Below are positions 35,391 to 48,360 of a stretch of 64,000 bases of DNA, one piece after another. The notes under the pieces were generated by a model. It did no database searches. It was not told the origin of the DNA and was given only the letters and a program-made list of their open reading frames with translations. The DNA comes from Cloeon dipterum. Its lineage: Eukaryota; Arthropoda; Insecta; Ephemeroptera; Baetidae. Each line of letters opens with the position of its first letter. The stretch's first letter is position 1. The position numbers and the translations under genes were made by a program. The stretch is taken from NCBI RefSeq assembly GCF_949628265.1, contig NC_088789.1, forward strand, positions 15,864,886-15,928,885. Direction: 5' to 3'.

Positions 35391-35675
35391 ACGGGCTGGG
35401 AGGCGCACCGGCGCCGACTCGCTACTTGCTGGTTTGCACCTTTCCAGCATGCGTGATTTGGCTTCACGGGACAAATGTCTAGCGTTTCAATACAGTCCTC
35501 GGTGCGGAGGCAAGTGGCCCTTGAGTGGGCTGGGTCCCTGTGCGGCCTGGTGCGCCCATGTTATCCGTTCGCGGTGTTATTGGGACCCAAGTATCATCAT
35601 TCGTGCTAGTGCAGTGCGCGCCCTTCCCGGTCCTCCGGTCCTCGGACAGGGATAAAAAGAGCAAAAAAAAAAAAC
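35391..35675 (+). repeat. GC-rich A-tailed segment, possible retroposon
   Basis: A sharply bounded GC-rich block of about 270 bp in AT-rich surroundings ends in an A-rich run (12 A's near 35663-35674). That shape suits a SINE, a LINE 5' fragment or another reverse-transcribed RNA. I found no convincing Pol III A/B boxes, tRNA or 5S similarity, and no clear target duplication. Confidence 0.3.
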
Positions 35676-38600
35676 GCATAGTCGATGCCGAAACAAGGGA
35701 AATGCTTTTTTTACTTAGTATTTCAAATAAAAATCTTTTCATGCTTTCGTAACACTTACATGATTTGAAAAAATAATATGTATTCATCTATTATTTTCGG
35801 TTTTTTGTATATTATTTTGTTACCATAATGAAACACATGAAGCAAAATATTATCAAATCTAAGGTAAATCAGATAAGCTTTTCAATTTCCAAAAATAATA
35901 TGGACCAAATTAGTTTGAAAGTCATGGAAATTTTCAATGCGAAAATTCATCAGGACAATAATTAGGTTCACGCTAAAATGACATCCAATTAAATTGAGGG
36001 AAAATTGTTTTCAGCAGCTTTTAATTAATTATTGCCACGAGCGAATGTATGTGCGCGCGGCTATTATCTGATTACACCCTCTTTTGCCCTCTCTCTAATA
36101 ACATAATACGCGCTCTCTCTCTCTCTCTCGCATTAAAAAAGCAGAGAGTGCGCGCCGAGGAAAGAGATCATTTAGCACAAAAGTTAATTGAATTTCCCCT
36201 CGCCGCCAAATATAAAACACTGTCAAGAACAGCTCTGCCGAGCGCGCTGTGGAGAAGAGAGAGAATGAGCGAAAAGCAGTCGAGGTCTCGTCTGTTTTAT
36301 ATTTTCTATATAGTATTATTATTACATGCTGCGTGCAGAAGGTTATATATGTATTTATATACACAAGCGGCGGCGTGTTTTCAAAAAGTTTCTATATTAA
36401 AAATTAACGAAGCTTTCATAATCATATTTCACCCTGTGCGCAAAAACTCATTTTCCAGGAGCAGCTTCAGAGAGAGCGAGCGATTTGAATCATTTATTAT
36501 AATGATCTTATTAAAAACTTTGCTCTGCGGTTGATAGCAAGAAATAATTAAAAAAGTTGAAAAGCAGCGGGAAATCGCTTTTTTGCGCAAAGTTTTACGC
36601 CACCAACACCCGAGCAGCAACCTCAGCTGCTATTGAACAGCAAAAATAAATGAGAAAGAGAGCGAAAAGTTGACGCGCGCGCTGATTTTTCATTTACTTA
36701 AATAGCACTCGAGGCTGAACGCGTTCAGCACAAGCGCGTGCGGGTAAAATAGAGAGAATCGAGGCGTGTTTATAGATTATCTCCGTGACACGGCGGGGTT
36801 CGATTATTATTGCTTCCTGCCAATGACATTTAATCACAAACTCTTCTCGCCGCCAACACAATAAAACGCCTTCAAGAGTATTTTTATTCTCCGCCACCCT
36901 TCTGCTTGCGGTATTGATTTAATTTTTGATTAAACTTGCACCACCTCCGCATTCACTACAATTTCCCCGACTTTTCTTCAATGTTTTGTGCTATTATCAA
37001 TCAGACTTGTTTCCAATAAAAGGGCAGAATTAAAAAAACTGATATATAAAATATGTGATTAATTTCAACTATTATGAAAAGTTTTTATTATTTATGGATT
37101 TTTCATTTTTTACTCGTAGCTTTACTCAAAATTAATTCCACTGCACTTTGCCATTAAAATCCTCTTGAATGGGTGGCAGGTAGCAGCTTCCAAGTAATAG
37201 AAACACGAAGTTTTTATTTATATACCCTTCTAGAATTTTTTCTTGATGTTAGGAGCAATTTTTCACTCTTTGAAAATAGCTCAACAAGAAAGGATATTTT
37301 TTTAGCTTTTAGTTGAATTGTTTAAGAGAAAATTTATATCACAGGGAGCTCCCGTTAATTCTTTTTTTCTTTCGTTTGCACTCAGAGATGAGTGCAGGTG
37401 GTCGTTTTCAACGATTGCGCTAGTTCAAAATTCTCTGCAGCTAAAACTGTGGTATAGGGAATTTTGTTTGTAGGTAAAGAACTGCTAACGAGGACTGCAG
37501 GGCCGAAACAGCTGCTGGACAGTACGAGAGCGTGAGATAATTTTTTTTTAATTTTTCGAGTAAATATCCTTCCGTTCCTAGTTAATTGCCTATGGGAGTA
37601 GCCATAGTACAATCAATTAAATAATTAAAATATTAACCGTAAAATAGGAAGCAGAGGTAACGCGTTTTAAGCACCGCAAGCCGCACTCTATTTATCTTGT
37701 TGCGGATGGAAATGTGCGTGCGTGAACAAACATATTTGAAAGGAATTAGAAGCACACGTTGTTCGGCGCGGCTGTTTGCGTTTTCGCTGCTGCCCTGCAA
37801 CATGAGCGCAAATATTAACAAATGAGAAGCAAAAGCAGAGCACGGTGCAGCTTCCCTCTGTTTGCTCCAACCACTCTTAAAAGGGCTGCTTACTTTATTG
37901 TTAGATAAACACAGACAACAACACACGCACACGCTAAATCAGTTTGGCGGATCAATTCATAGACCACCAATGGAGATGAAATAACCGTGTAGATTAAAAT
38001 TAACTCAATTCTATTCGTTTTCCTCTCCAAAACAAGTCCGTTATGAGTTAAATTGTACAATAATGTTATAACCGGTTATCACTTTAAGGAGAAATTAAGC
38101 AAAAGATGTAGTAGTGTTAGCAATAAACTCGCTGACACTCATCATTAAATTCAAATGAATTTAAGTTGTCTTTTTATCTTAACTTGCCAATACAGTCCTT
38201 TCTCAATATCTATACGGTCGATGAGAATTTGATCATTTGAAGAATAACGTGGTCCAACAAAATTTAAGTTCAATTAGCTGATTTAAATTACAACGCGTTG
38301 AATAACTTTACCGAAGAGATTTTGATTCTTAAGCTGATGATGTTCATCCAAAATTTAATAATCTCTAGACGAGACAACTTATGCAAAAATAAATAAGTAA
38401 AGAAATAAAATAAATTTATGCGAGTTGATATAGTTTTATCAATTTAACTCAACAAAGCAATGACCAAAAAGGAAGAGGCCATAAAAACCCAAATTCAGAT
38501 TTCACTAATTTTTCTAAAATTAACAGGTTGATCGCACATATTTTTTACTTAATTGATAGGTCAACGAAATATGATGCTAGTGTGACGTTTTTTTTTAAAT

Positions 38601-41169
38601 TATGCGTAAAGGAAATACAGTTATCACCGTGTTTGAAAGCTAAAAGCGCGAAACATTGGCACTACTTTTTGGCAACAAGGTAATTTAGAGGTTACGCAGT
38701 ACCATTAATCTTTTAATCTTAAGGCAAAACTATGATATGAAATTAAAAAAGGGTGTAAAAATTATCAATAAATTTGACAAGTGATCAGTTTGATTCGAAT
38801 TTGATCCTGAATGTTTGAGAGAGAATTCCTTATTTAGCCAAGGGTTAACCTTTATTTAAAGGATGGTTTGACAATACAAACAATTTGACACGTTTCAAAG
38901 CTGTTATGGCTCGTGTTTCCCTATAAAATATCCGTTTTTAGTGCACAATAAGTTGCAGCATCCACTTTAGGATGAGGCCTTCGCCTTGTTTGCATAGAGA
39001 GCGTCGGGCGATATTTGACCTTTGTGCAGACAAAAGTGAAGCAGAAGCAGCAGATGGAATCGCGCAGAGACAAACATTTCTGCTCCTGCGCTTTTGTGAC
39101 GCTGGTGTGTGTTCTGTGCGTGTCATATACGTTTATAATATTTAAATTGAGCCCTTTGCATGCAAATGCCGCGAAAATGAATGCGCAAGTGGCACAATCT
39201 GCCAACGCCTAGCCGGGTAATAAATTCATACCGGGGCTTCTTTGGTAGCGGGAATTGAGATTTGCATTTTAATTGGATGTGCGACTTGCTTTTATTAATT
39301 TATTTCGCGCACTCCAATTCCAAAGCCAAGATTTCACTTACGGTCGTTGGAGGAAAGGGGACATCCGCGGCAACTGCGGTGCATTTCAATTTTAATAACT
39401 TCAATATGGATCTTGTGCATGGCAAAAAATTTGCTTCTTTGCAAATTTTATCTTCCTTAAGAGCTTTTCAGAATGCGGAATAAAATATTCTTCTTTTCAA
39501 TCGCATAAAAATATTTTGGATCTTATTTCGAATTCAAAATTATAGTTTATTTGTGAGAACATACATAATTCTTATTGATAAAATTTGAATAAAAATTTTC
39601 ACATCAACTAAATAAATGAACATTTTACCCTTGATGTAGGAAGGGATATATATTATATACTACTTGAAGTTTTCGTCCGGGCACGATAGGGGTGCGATGA
39701 TGGAGGTTTAGGTCAAAAGCTGATGAAATCCGCCACCACCATCACCACCACTACCGCTCAGCCATCATCATTTATTTATTCCTGCATCATACTCTCTCGG
39801 CAGTAGCGAGCCATTTTTTGTGTGTGTGCGCGCACATTTCTATAAAGCGTAATTTTCACACGACGTTAAACAGAAAGCTTATCAAAAGCTGAAACGTCAG
39901 TTACACTGGGCTGACGGGGAGAGAGAGGAGAGAAAAACTAATATTTACCACCGAGCAAGCTGTATTTCAACAAATTTAGCGCAAGTTTGCTTTTTATTGT
40001 TCGTCTGCTCGTTTTCTCTCCGTGCTCGGCCGTCAGACAAAAATCTATTTCATAATAAAATCCATTTCTCTTTCGCACACAGCGGCGATTTTTGCGCTTG
40101 GGTTTAATTTGACGTAAAAGGCAGTTGAGCGGAAATCATTCCCGGCCTGGAAACATTATTTTGATTTCTCTTTATTCTCTCTCTTTTGCATTTCATGCGA
40201 AAAGCATCCAAAAGATTCGGCAAAAAACGTTGAGCAGCGGGGCTACGTTTTTGAATTTTGATTCCACGCAAACTCGGCGTCGCTTTGAATTTATTGCAGA
40301 ATGCACATCAAAAGATTAGCATAGAATTAATTTATGCCCATTTCTTTATAACAAACCATATAATCATCATTTCCGAAATTAAAATCCATTCAGGGCTTAT
40401 TTAAAAATGAAAACAGTCTCAAGAGGCAATTTACAGGACGTCACGGGCTGAAATTAATGTTTTCTGATTCATGGTTTTTTGCTCGTGGTGGGTTGGCCGG
40501 CGGCGCTCATTTGCAGACGTGCCGCTTCAGGGTGCTAGGCCCTGCTGCAGCGGCGCAATAGCAGCAATAAATGAGAAGAGCACGGCTCGTACATTTATGC
40601 GTGTTCGGGGCGGCTGCGCGACTCCTGCTGCTCTCTATCCCTCTTATGAAATTAATTAGCACCATTTACCACCCCATTAAGCATCGCGAACGGGCATGCT
40701 ATTCAAATGCGCCGCCCGGCGCGATACCATTTAACCCTTTGGTCTCGTAACAGACACGGGCACACGTTTAATTATTATTTTATTGTAATGTGCGCGCACA
40801 GATTCAATTTATGCGCTTTTTGCTCGGTTGTGTGAGAAGAGCGCGCACAAAAGACAGTGCGTCGTGTACTAAAAATTAATTTATCTCATTTATGCCTTTG
40901 TCAGCTGCACTCTGAGAGGAGTGAAATTTTCCAAGGGAGTGAATGAATCACAAAAAAAATAAACAGATAAAAGGTATATTTTGAAACTTGATTCACTTGT
41001 TATTTTCTTCGATTGCCAAGATTAGTATTTTAATTCTTAAAATTTAAATTCTTTGACCAAACAACAATCAATACAAAATAAATCGTTTTAAGCAAAAATA
41101 AATTGAAAAAAATGCATTGTTGTCTTCTTTAAAAAAAAACTATAACGACATTTACAGCTCCTCTTCGTC

Positions 41170-42985
41170 ATGGAGGCCATTGAAGTTACTGAGGAGGATG
41201 TGCGAGAGGCGAAAAATGCACTGGATCCTCGAGTGTAAAGAGATAATTACAATTATATTTTATGAATTATTTCGAGAATCACGCAGCGTTTCCGTGCTGA
41301 CGAAACTGGTGAGCAGACTCCTCCATGAAAGACCTCCCGACGCTTTTGACATTCTTGAGCAGTTGGTAATTTCTGCTAAGAACGATGAGGGAGAAAATCA
41401 GTCCGATTTGCCCCCAGAGATTCCGCTGGAAAATGCCAAGCTCATGCAGAGCTTTTATAACCCAGTATGCTTAATTTACTACACCTTACAAACAAATCTC
41501 CAATGCGTCACCCATATAGGAGCATGGGGAGTTGAAAGAATTGAACGCAGCCTGGTTGGACAGACCTCCGCAGGTGATGCCCTGGACGAGCTGCAGGGAA
41601 CAGTTGTGTTTGCTGAAGAGGTTCGCTGGGATTGGCATTCCCGATGAAACGATCTTGCTCCTCAGTCTGTCCATGCAACGACTGCAGCAGCAGCACCAGC
41701 AGATTTACCGCCTGAGGTTCTGGGGCTGCATTTGGTTCAAATGGTACGTGCTGGAGGCTGAGCTGACGCCTCAGGGCTTCGTAAGTCGGGCTGAGGAAGT
41801 CGATGCGGCTGCCAAACAGGCTCAGGCTTTGACCAAGGCCGCTTGGGAGGAAATGAAAAAGGAGGCTGAGGAGACAGGAAAGCCCCTGCCTGAACCACCA
41901 TTTTTGTCGGACATACCGATCGAGCCTTCAGGAACGGGAGTAAACTCAATGGTGTGTCTGATTTGAAATCACGAGCAACTCTTATTAAGAAAATTCAGGT
42001 TTATTTAGTGAGTTCAGAACTGGGACTCCCTGAGAGCTGGACTTGGTTGCCAGACATCACCCCAGAAGACATCTTGAAGGCTCGGCAGATCGTGCGGTTT
42101 CCTGAGGACATAGAGGGTGATTGCAGCGCCAGTGGCCTAGGCAAGGCAGTCATTTTGCGAGCCCAAATCGCGAGGATCAATGCGTCGACCAGGGTGGCGC
42201 CGCAGGGTATGTTCAAAATGAAAAAGAAACTGGCTCCTGGCGAAGAAGAAGACGACGAAGACGAGGAGGATGAGGACGAAGAGGAAGATGAGGAAAACGA
42301 AGAACCGAAAGAGGCGCGGCTGAATGCACGCTTTAAGTTGCCGGCACTGAAGCAGCTCGTGGACCTGAACAAATGGGTGCACATCACCTCGTTCATCCTC
42401 CAAAGTCAAGGCAGAGTCAAATGGTGGAATCCCAATCCTGACGCCGATGAGGATGAAGAAGACGAGGCAATTTTTAGATCTATGTTGAACTTTTGCAAAG
42501 TTAATGTGTCTTATTGTGACAGGAGGAAGAAGAGGAGGGAGAGAAGAAGGCAGGTCCAGAGAAGTGTCCGAAGCCATTGTCTCCGATCGCCCAGGATGAA
42601 GCCAGTCCTCATTTGGCACAAGGTTTCCCAACCTGCTGGGCCCTGAGGAAAGTCTCAGTGCTTGGGCCTCCAGCTGTCGTGGCTCGCTCGCTAATCTGGC
42701 CAGGGTCCATCACTCTCTTCTACTCGGGGTAAATTTGATTATTATTTGGTGAATATCTAATACTTAATTTCGAAAATCAGGCAAATAGAGCACATTTACA
42801 TTGGCTGGGGCGTGAAAAGCAGCAGCAACCACTATTGCCCACCGCTTGTACCGGAGGTCGCGGTTGAACCAGCAGAACTTTTGTTGAGCAAGGACCCGAC
42901 CGTGGAGGAGGAAAAAGCTGCTCAGGCTCAGGACGATGAGGATGAGGACGAGGAAAAAGAGGGCGAGGAGGATGAGGATGACTAA
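41170..42985 (+). CDS. Rsph4a: Radial spoke head protein 4/6 homologue
   Basis: A component of the radial spoke head of motile cilia and flagella, where it helps relay signals from the central pair to dynein; in insects use is mainly in sperm. Six exons join in phase: 41170-41234, 41287-41464, 41520-41951, 41999-42466, 42523-42728 and 42781-42985, giving 517 aa, in the range of short RSP4/6 proteins. Family blocks seen in order are LTKLVSRLLHERP, LRFWGCIW, TGVN...VYLVSSELG, WTWLPDITP, LRAQIARI, NKWVHI, GRVKWWNP, LSPIAQDE, LIWPGSITLFYSG and IEHIYIGWG, plus acidic runs in the middle and at the C-terminus. Introns are 52, 55, 47, 56 and 52 nt. The fourth seems to use a GC donor (42467), because the only GT alternative would leave a 23-nt intron. 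Family assignment firm. Confidence 0.93.
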
Positions 42986-45736
42986 CTTGGTTTTAATTGT
43001 TGAGAAGAATTGAGTAAAAATCGATTCAGTTTATTTCTGAAAAACAATTCTTTTAAATAATATTATCTAACTTGTTTATTATCTATAGAAGCTAAAACTT
43101 AGCCAAGTTACCATATTAATTTATGAGGGTATGCTTTCCAAAGTTTTAAACTATAGTTTATAGGATTGCCAAGTAAATTTCCAAATTTAAAGGAAAATTT
43201 CCTCCACAATCCACTCATATTGCTTGATAGAGCGGGCCAAAAGGAATCAAACGAAACATTGGGCTCTATTTTGACTAAAGCACGCAAGGTAGAATTATTT
43301 GTCCAGTGAACATTTTCCAACATGAAGCCCAAAATTTACAATTTATGCGCACGTTTTTCGTGTAAACATTAAACCGAAAAATGAAATTTAGTGTGAAAAC
43401 AAATTTTCCAACTCGAAAATTAACCGTTCGAATCCAACGAGGCTCGCAAGTAGCGCTGCACTTTGATGATTTGCGGGGTGCCATCCGCTGGAGTTAGCGT
43501 GCGAATGACGTGTGTGTGTTGCTACACTTGCGGAACCCCACGGTGTCAGAGGTGATAACTGCGGTGGCGAAATCCCCTGCGGTGTCTTGGGCGGTGAACA
43601 CGACGGTGATGATGACACCTCGACCCGCACTTTCCCTCTGATCCACCGCTCTCTGTCAGCACTTAATTTATGCATCGTTATCTCCCTAACCGATGATTAC
43701 ATTTACGATGCAGTATTAACAGAGAAATCGGAGGCACTTATTATTATTTCATCGCGCAGAGCCGCGGGAATCGGATCTCTGCGACCGCGCGTGTTTATTT
43801 TTCCGCGCACCCTCGCCGAATTTTTTTCCATCGCTAACCGCACATTAGTGATTATTCTCCGCTTCCCTCATTGTGCCGCTCCGAATTTTCGGCCGGTTTA
43901 TGGGCGAAAAATATATTCCTCCCTCGAAAAAGCGTGAGTTATGAGCAATGGGTGCATTTGCAAGAGCCTTTTTTACTTATTGATTGTAAATGATGATGCA
44001 CTTTTTATGTGTGCGAGCCGATAATAGATACACGCACACATACAATGCACAAATAAGCAACCCTCGCGCCAAATGAAACATGAGCGGCGTACAAAGCGAT
44101 CTGTTAGCGCCCAGCGCGTTTGGGGTGTGAACGAGAGACGGTTTTTATGGTCCGCTACTTCCATTATTATATTGCCTTTTGAACTCCTGTAGCTGAGCCA
44201 ATTAATTTATTGCCCCGCGCTCCTTATTTATTTCACATACACCAGCTCGTTATATCAATATTTAAATGGTAATTTATGCCGTCTCGCCAGTTGTTCTCTT
44301 TTTTGTACCGCTTTCCTGCAATTGCTGTTTCCCACTGCATTCATATATTGTCGCCTGCGTTTTGCGTTAAAAAATGGACTTTTAGCCAAAAAGAGTAACT
44401 CATGCACAACAAAGCGTATTTTCTCCATTCTTCTCCCCTTCTGAGTGAGTTTTATTATCGGATAATAACTTACAAAATTAACTTTTAGGTGTTCGCATAA
44501 TGGTCGAACGTGACATTTATTACTTTTATCTAATTAATTTTTTGATATTTGTATGTATTCACATTTTTTTGATATATTTTATTTAATAATTCGTTTAAAT
44601 TTCGATACAGTTAAATAGTTTTATAGTTTAATCACAGGACCGAATACATGTGAAATACACACATTTGTAGAAAAAAAATACAAACGTCCCCACTGACGCT
44701 ATCTTAGGAACCATCGAGAAATTAATTTAGAATTGATAAAATGGAAGTTTTATTTTTTATTTAATTAATTAGTGAAGTAGGAGCTTCGTGTTTACTGTCT
44801 CTCAATATCATTTTAGAAATTAAATAACACTCGAGGTTATTAGGATCATTGAGCAGCACTACTATAGAGCTTGGTTCAGTAATGAACGCAGGCTCATTAC
44901 GATCCAGTAAGGCTTATGTTCCCTTTCAGAACTGCACGCAAAGTGTCTGAGTTAGTCTGCGTTGTTGAGCACATTCTCGCTTTATTATTTCGCGCAGTGG
45001 AAAGGAGCAGCGCAAGGCGAAAACTCCGCCGCCGCCGCCGCTCCACGACATATCGCGAGCAATAATAGTAGATATTTGCGCGAGAAACGACGACTCGGCT
45101 GCTTTTGGAACATCTGGCCGGGACACATTGTTAGCAGGCGACAGTATTAACGCCTCTTCTCCCCATTGTTAAGACGCACACAGAAATAAGAAGTATATAA
45201 CAATAATAATAAAAACTTCCTACTTGTCATCATCAAAATATAATAAATTGTGTAGTGTGCGCGCTGCCGAGCAAAATTGTTTTTCTTTTGTGCAAACTTT
45301 TATGACAAAAAGCGGCGGGCGTTGCGTTTTCTCCAGCGCAGCGCGTCTATTTTATTGTTATCCCGGCACTCCTGACAAGTACAGCTTTTTACTAGCGCTG
45401 ATGCGCAACGCTTGAGATTTCGCCCCAAATTTGTCTCTCTCAGTAACATTTTATTTCATTTTATAGATGTGTGATGCTTTGTTATGGGCCAGGAAAATAT
45501 ATAGCGGTAATTTGCGGCACTCTTTCAAGGAAAAGGAAAATATTTTAGGACGGTGGCCATTTTAAAACCGAATTTTCTAGATTTCATTCAATTCACAATT
45601 TTTTAAACTCAGAACATTTACGAGGGGTTTTTGTTTTTTAAGTTCCATATATTTTAGCAGTCACACATAATAAAATCTGTCAATTATCAATCTTCCATTT
45701 ACAGTTTAAAGTAACACTGGAGTTTCACTATTAACA

Positions 45737-46050
45737 GTGAAGGTTGGATTAGGCGACGCAGCCGAATCATTCGGCCGAAAATCAACGAAAACGTAAGGGT
45801 CGATACATATTGGTGTTTTTTTTAGTGTGCGTGTGTTGTGTAAACCTAGCAAAAAGTACCACAAGCGAGCCAAGCTGACACCTGCCTAGCGCTTTTTTTT
45901 TGCGCTGGCTGACGTTGTGACGCTTCTGTATCGATCTTAGATCAGCGCCTTCTCTAATTGGTAGCTGATTTTCTAATTTTTAGGTTTCCGACGGTTTTTG
46001 GCACATTTTCGAACAAGTGATTTGTTCGTTTAACCAAATTCAACCCTCAG
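45737..46050. mobile_element. MITE-like element, copy 2
   Basis: A 314-bp diverged relative of 13582-14026. Shared blocks, in the same order, are GCCGAAAATC-x2-CG-x2-AACGTAA, AAAC-x-TAGCAAAA, an AGCT-GAC block, AGCGCC, a CTAATTTTTAGGT-like block and the right end ACCCTCAG. The left end AAGGTTGGATTAGG resembles the inverted right end GGGTTGAATTTGG. Non-coding. Confidence 0.4.
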
Positions 46051-48337
46051 CGATCGATGGGCATTTGTGAAAAATGAAATTCTATAGTGCTAATTTAGGT
46101 CAAAAAATTTATTTTTACCAAACAACTTCTACTATGCATTTATCATCAAAATCAATAACGTACCACCTCTCCGGCGAGGTAATTGCATAAATTGTTAGTG
46201 TGTTAATTTACCATAGAGCTTTGTGGAGTGATACTGCTGGGTGTAAAAAAAATCATTTGTATTTAAAAGTTAACCTTTATCTGACACTTTGTAAAAACTT
46301 TATTAACTCATTGGGCAGAGCAGAAAAATCTGAGGTCAGGTAGTAACGAGAGCATTGATGAACAGGGAGCTGTATTGTTGCAAAGCTCCTGGTCTAGATC
46401 AATTCAATCTAAAATGAATTCGTTTAGTGCATAAGCTATTCGTATTAACACTAACCATCTTTTGACACTGTAAAAATGAGTCAAATTAATTTTTTGTCGG
46501 TTAGAAGGGGATCGACAGCAGAACTAAAATGAAATTGAATGCGATTTAAATGTGACGGCAATAAAATTTAGCTTGTGAAAATCCATTTAGGGCACACGGC
46601 GTGACAGCATGCATAGCACGGAAATGGGCAAGCGCGCAAGCAGTCTAATTATTCAAATCACCTCTTTATGATAACACGCAAAGTATAAATTCGGCATTAC
46701 GCGAGTCACAATAGTTACATCTGTCGGGCCGTGTTGTGCAACATTCATTAAATAGATAGCTCGGCTGGATGGTCCCTCGCGGGTTGGAGAGAAAAAAAGA
46801 GAGTGGAGCTGCAAGGCGACTTTAAATAATAAAAAGTGCAGCCGACCCACCGCTAAGCAGGGCAATAACTCAAAAGCTGCTATCAAGCGCAGACTTGGAC
46901 TATTATATTATTATGCGCGCGGCGGCTCTTTTTCATCCCCACGACACATCATGTGCACATATTCTCCGCGCGCGCAATATTTGTGAGCTGCTGCCGAGAG
47001 TATAATAGCGGCGCGAATACATTTATTTAAGCCTCGGCCTTTCATGCACGCTTTGCTTGCGGATGAAATAAGACTGCTGCCACTGCTGCTGCTGCACTGG
47101 TGAATGGAAAAAATTAGAAATGGGCGTGACGTGAACTTTTCACATTAGAATAATAAAAGGGATTAAAAGGGCCCGCGGCATATTATGGAAATATGCCAAA
47201 GTGTACACAAACATGCCGACGCCGCCGCAAACACAATGAATTTTTCAACAACCAGTCGCACCGCGTGTTGTTCGAAATTTATTTTTAATTTTTTCTGGCT
47301 GCATCCTGCAGATTGCCGGCCAAATTCCAAGCATGTATTGCTCAGATTGGAGGGAGGGCACCTTGCAATGCTAATAATTAATCATAAAAAATGGATCTCA
47401 ATTTGTTAAATTTTACCGATTTTTGATAATTGGCATAGCAATATTATCCTGATAAGAATGTTGTCAAATAATCAATCCGAAATTTCTAAAATTTGTAAAA
47501 TAAAAAATATAATTAACTTTCAAGTAAAATAGTAATTTTTCGAGTTTTCTTTAATTCAGAATTTCATAATCGACTTCCAATTCGAACGAAATTTGGCGCG
47601 GAATGGCCATGAAACTGAGATTTGTATAGAGACAAGCAAATTTAAGAAATCAAACACGTGCCAATTTAAAGATAGCGACCAAATAAGTGAAATTCTTCAA
47701 ATCCAATTTTATTTGCCGGAGAAAAACTGATAAAAATTTAATTGATTTATGCAAGCCATTTAATTTTAATTGAACAGAGGTTTTCATCAGAGATCTGCAT
47801 ATTTTAATTTAGGAGACTCAAAGATTTTACGAAAAATAAATTAAACAGCTGAGTAAGTTATTTCATATTCTATGTCTTATCATTTATTGGATATTAGGAC
47901 TGAATTATCTTTTATATAGATATAGTTGCGTTGAAAATAGGGCAAATTGTAGACTCAATTTAGGCTGAATGAGCCATGCTGTTACCATTGTGGGGCTATC
48001 GCACTTTGCACACCACCGCGTCACATGCAATTTTTATTGCAAATTTTAACTACCGAGTATATGGTCATAAAACGGGGATGAGGACACGTGCTGCCCCATT
48101 TAATCGCTGGAAGATGCTCTCGGCAAGGCGGGCGATGAGAAAACTTTGGCCACACACGCGTGGCATAATCGGCGCCAATAAAGTGGCAACAAAGCGCAAG
48201 TGTGCGTGTGTGATTCCGACATGAGCCGATATCGCCGCCGCCTTTCGGAATCGAGAGAAACGACTCATGAATGTAACACGGTTTTAACGCTCAAGACACG
48301 GCCGGACGGCTTCATAATTGACTTATATACAGATCGA

Positions 48338-48360
48338 GGCTGGCTGGCTGGCTGGCTGGC
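48338..48360. repeat. (GGCT)n tandem repeat
   Basis: About six units of GGCT within a GC-rich island; a simple repeat with no coding role that I can support. Confidence 0.85.

Larger units (their letters stand above)
30689..41169. other. Gene-poor region between the transposon block and Rsph4a
   Basis: Apart from an orphan exon-like frame, short repeats and a GC-rich A-tailed segment listed separately, I see no coding sequence on either strand. AT-rich stretches alternate with CpG- and GA-rich islands (around 32.0-32.5, 33.5-34.3, 36.0-36.9, 37.6-37.9, 39.7-40.9 kb). A (CA)n run lies near 31614-31630. The texture is like that inside the Dbx introns. Confidence 0.5.

Noticed and set aside
42500..42522. 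23-nt GT-AG intron in Rsph4a
   Set aside because: Far below the minimum size for spliceosomal introns; the upstream GC donor gives a normal length.
42001..42631. Antisense Ser-rich and Phe-rich frames over Rsph4a
   Set aside because: They mirror the GAA/GAG acidic repeats of the radial spoke gene.
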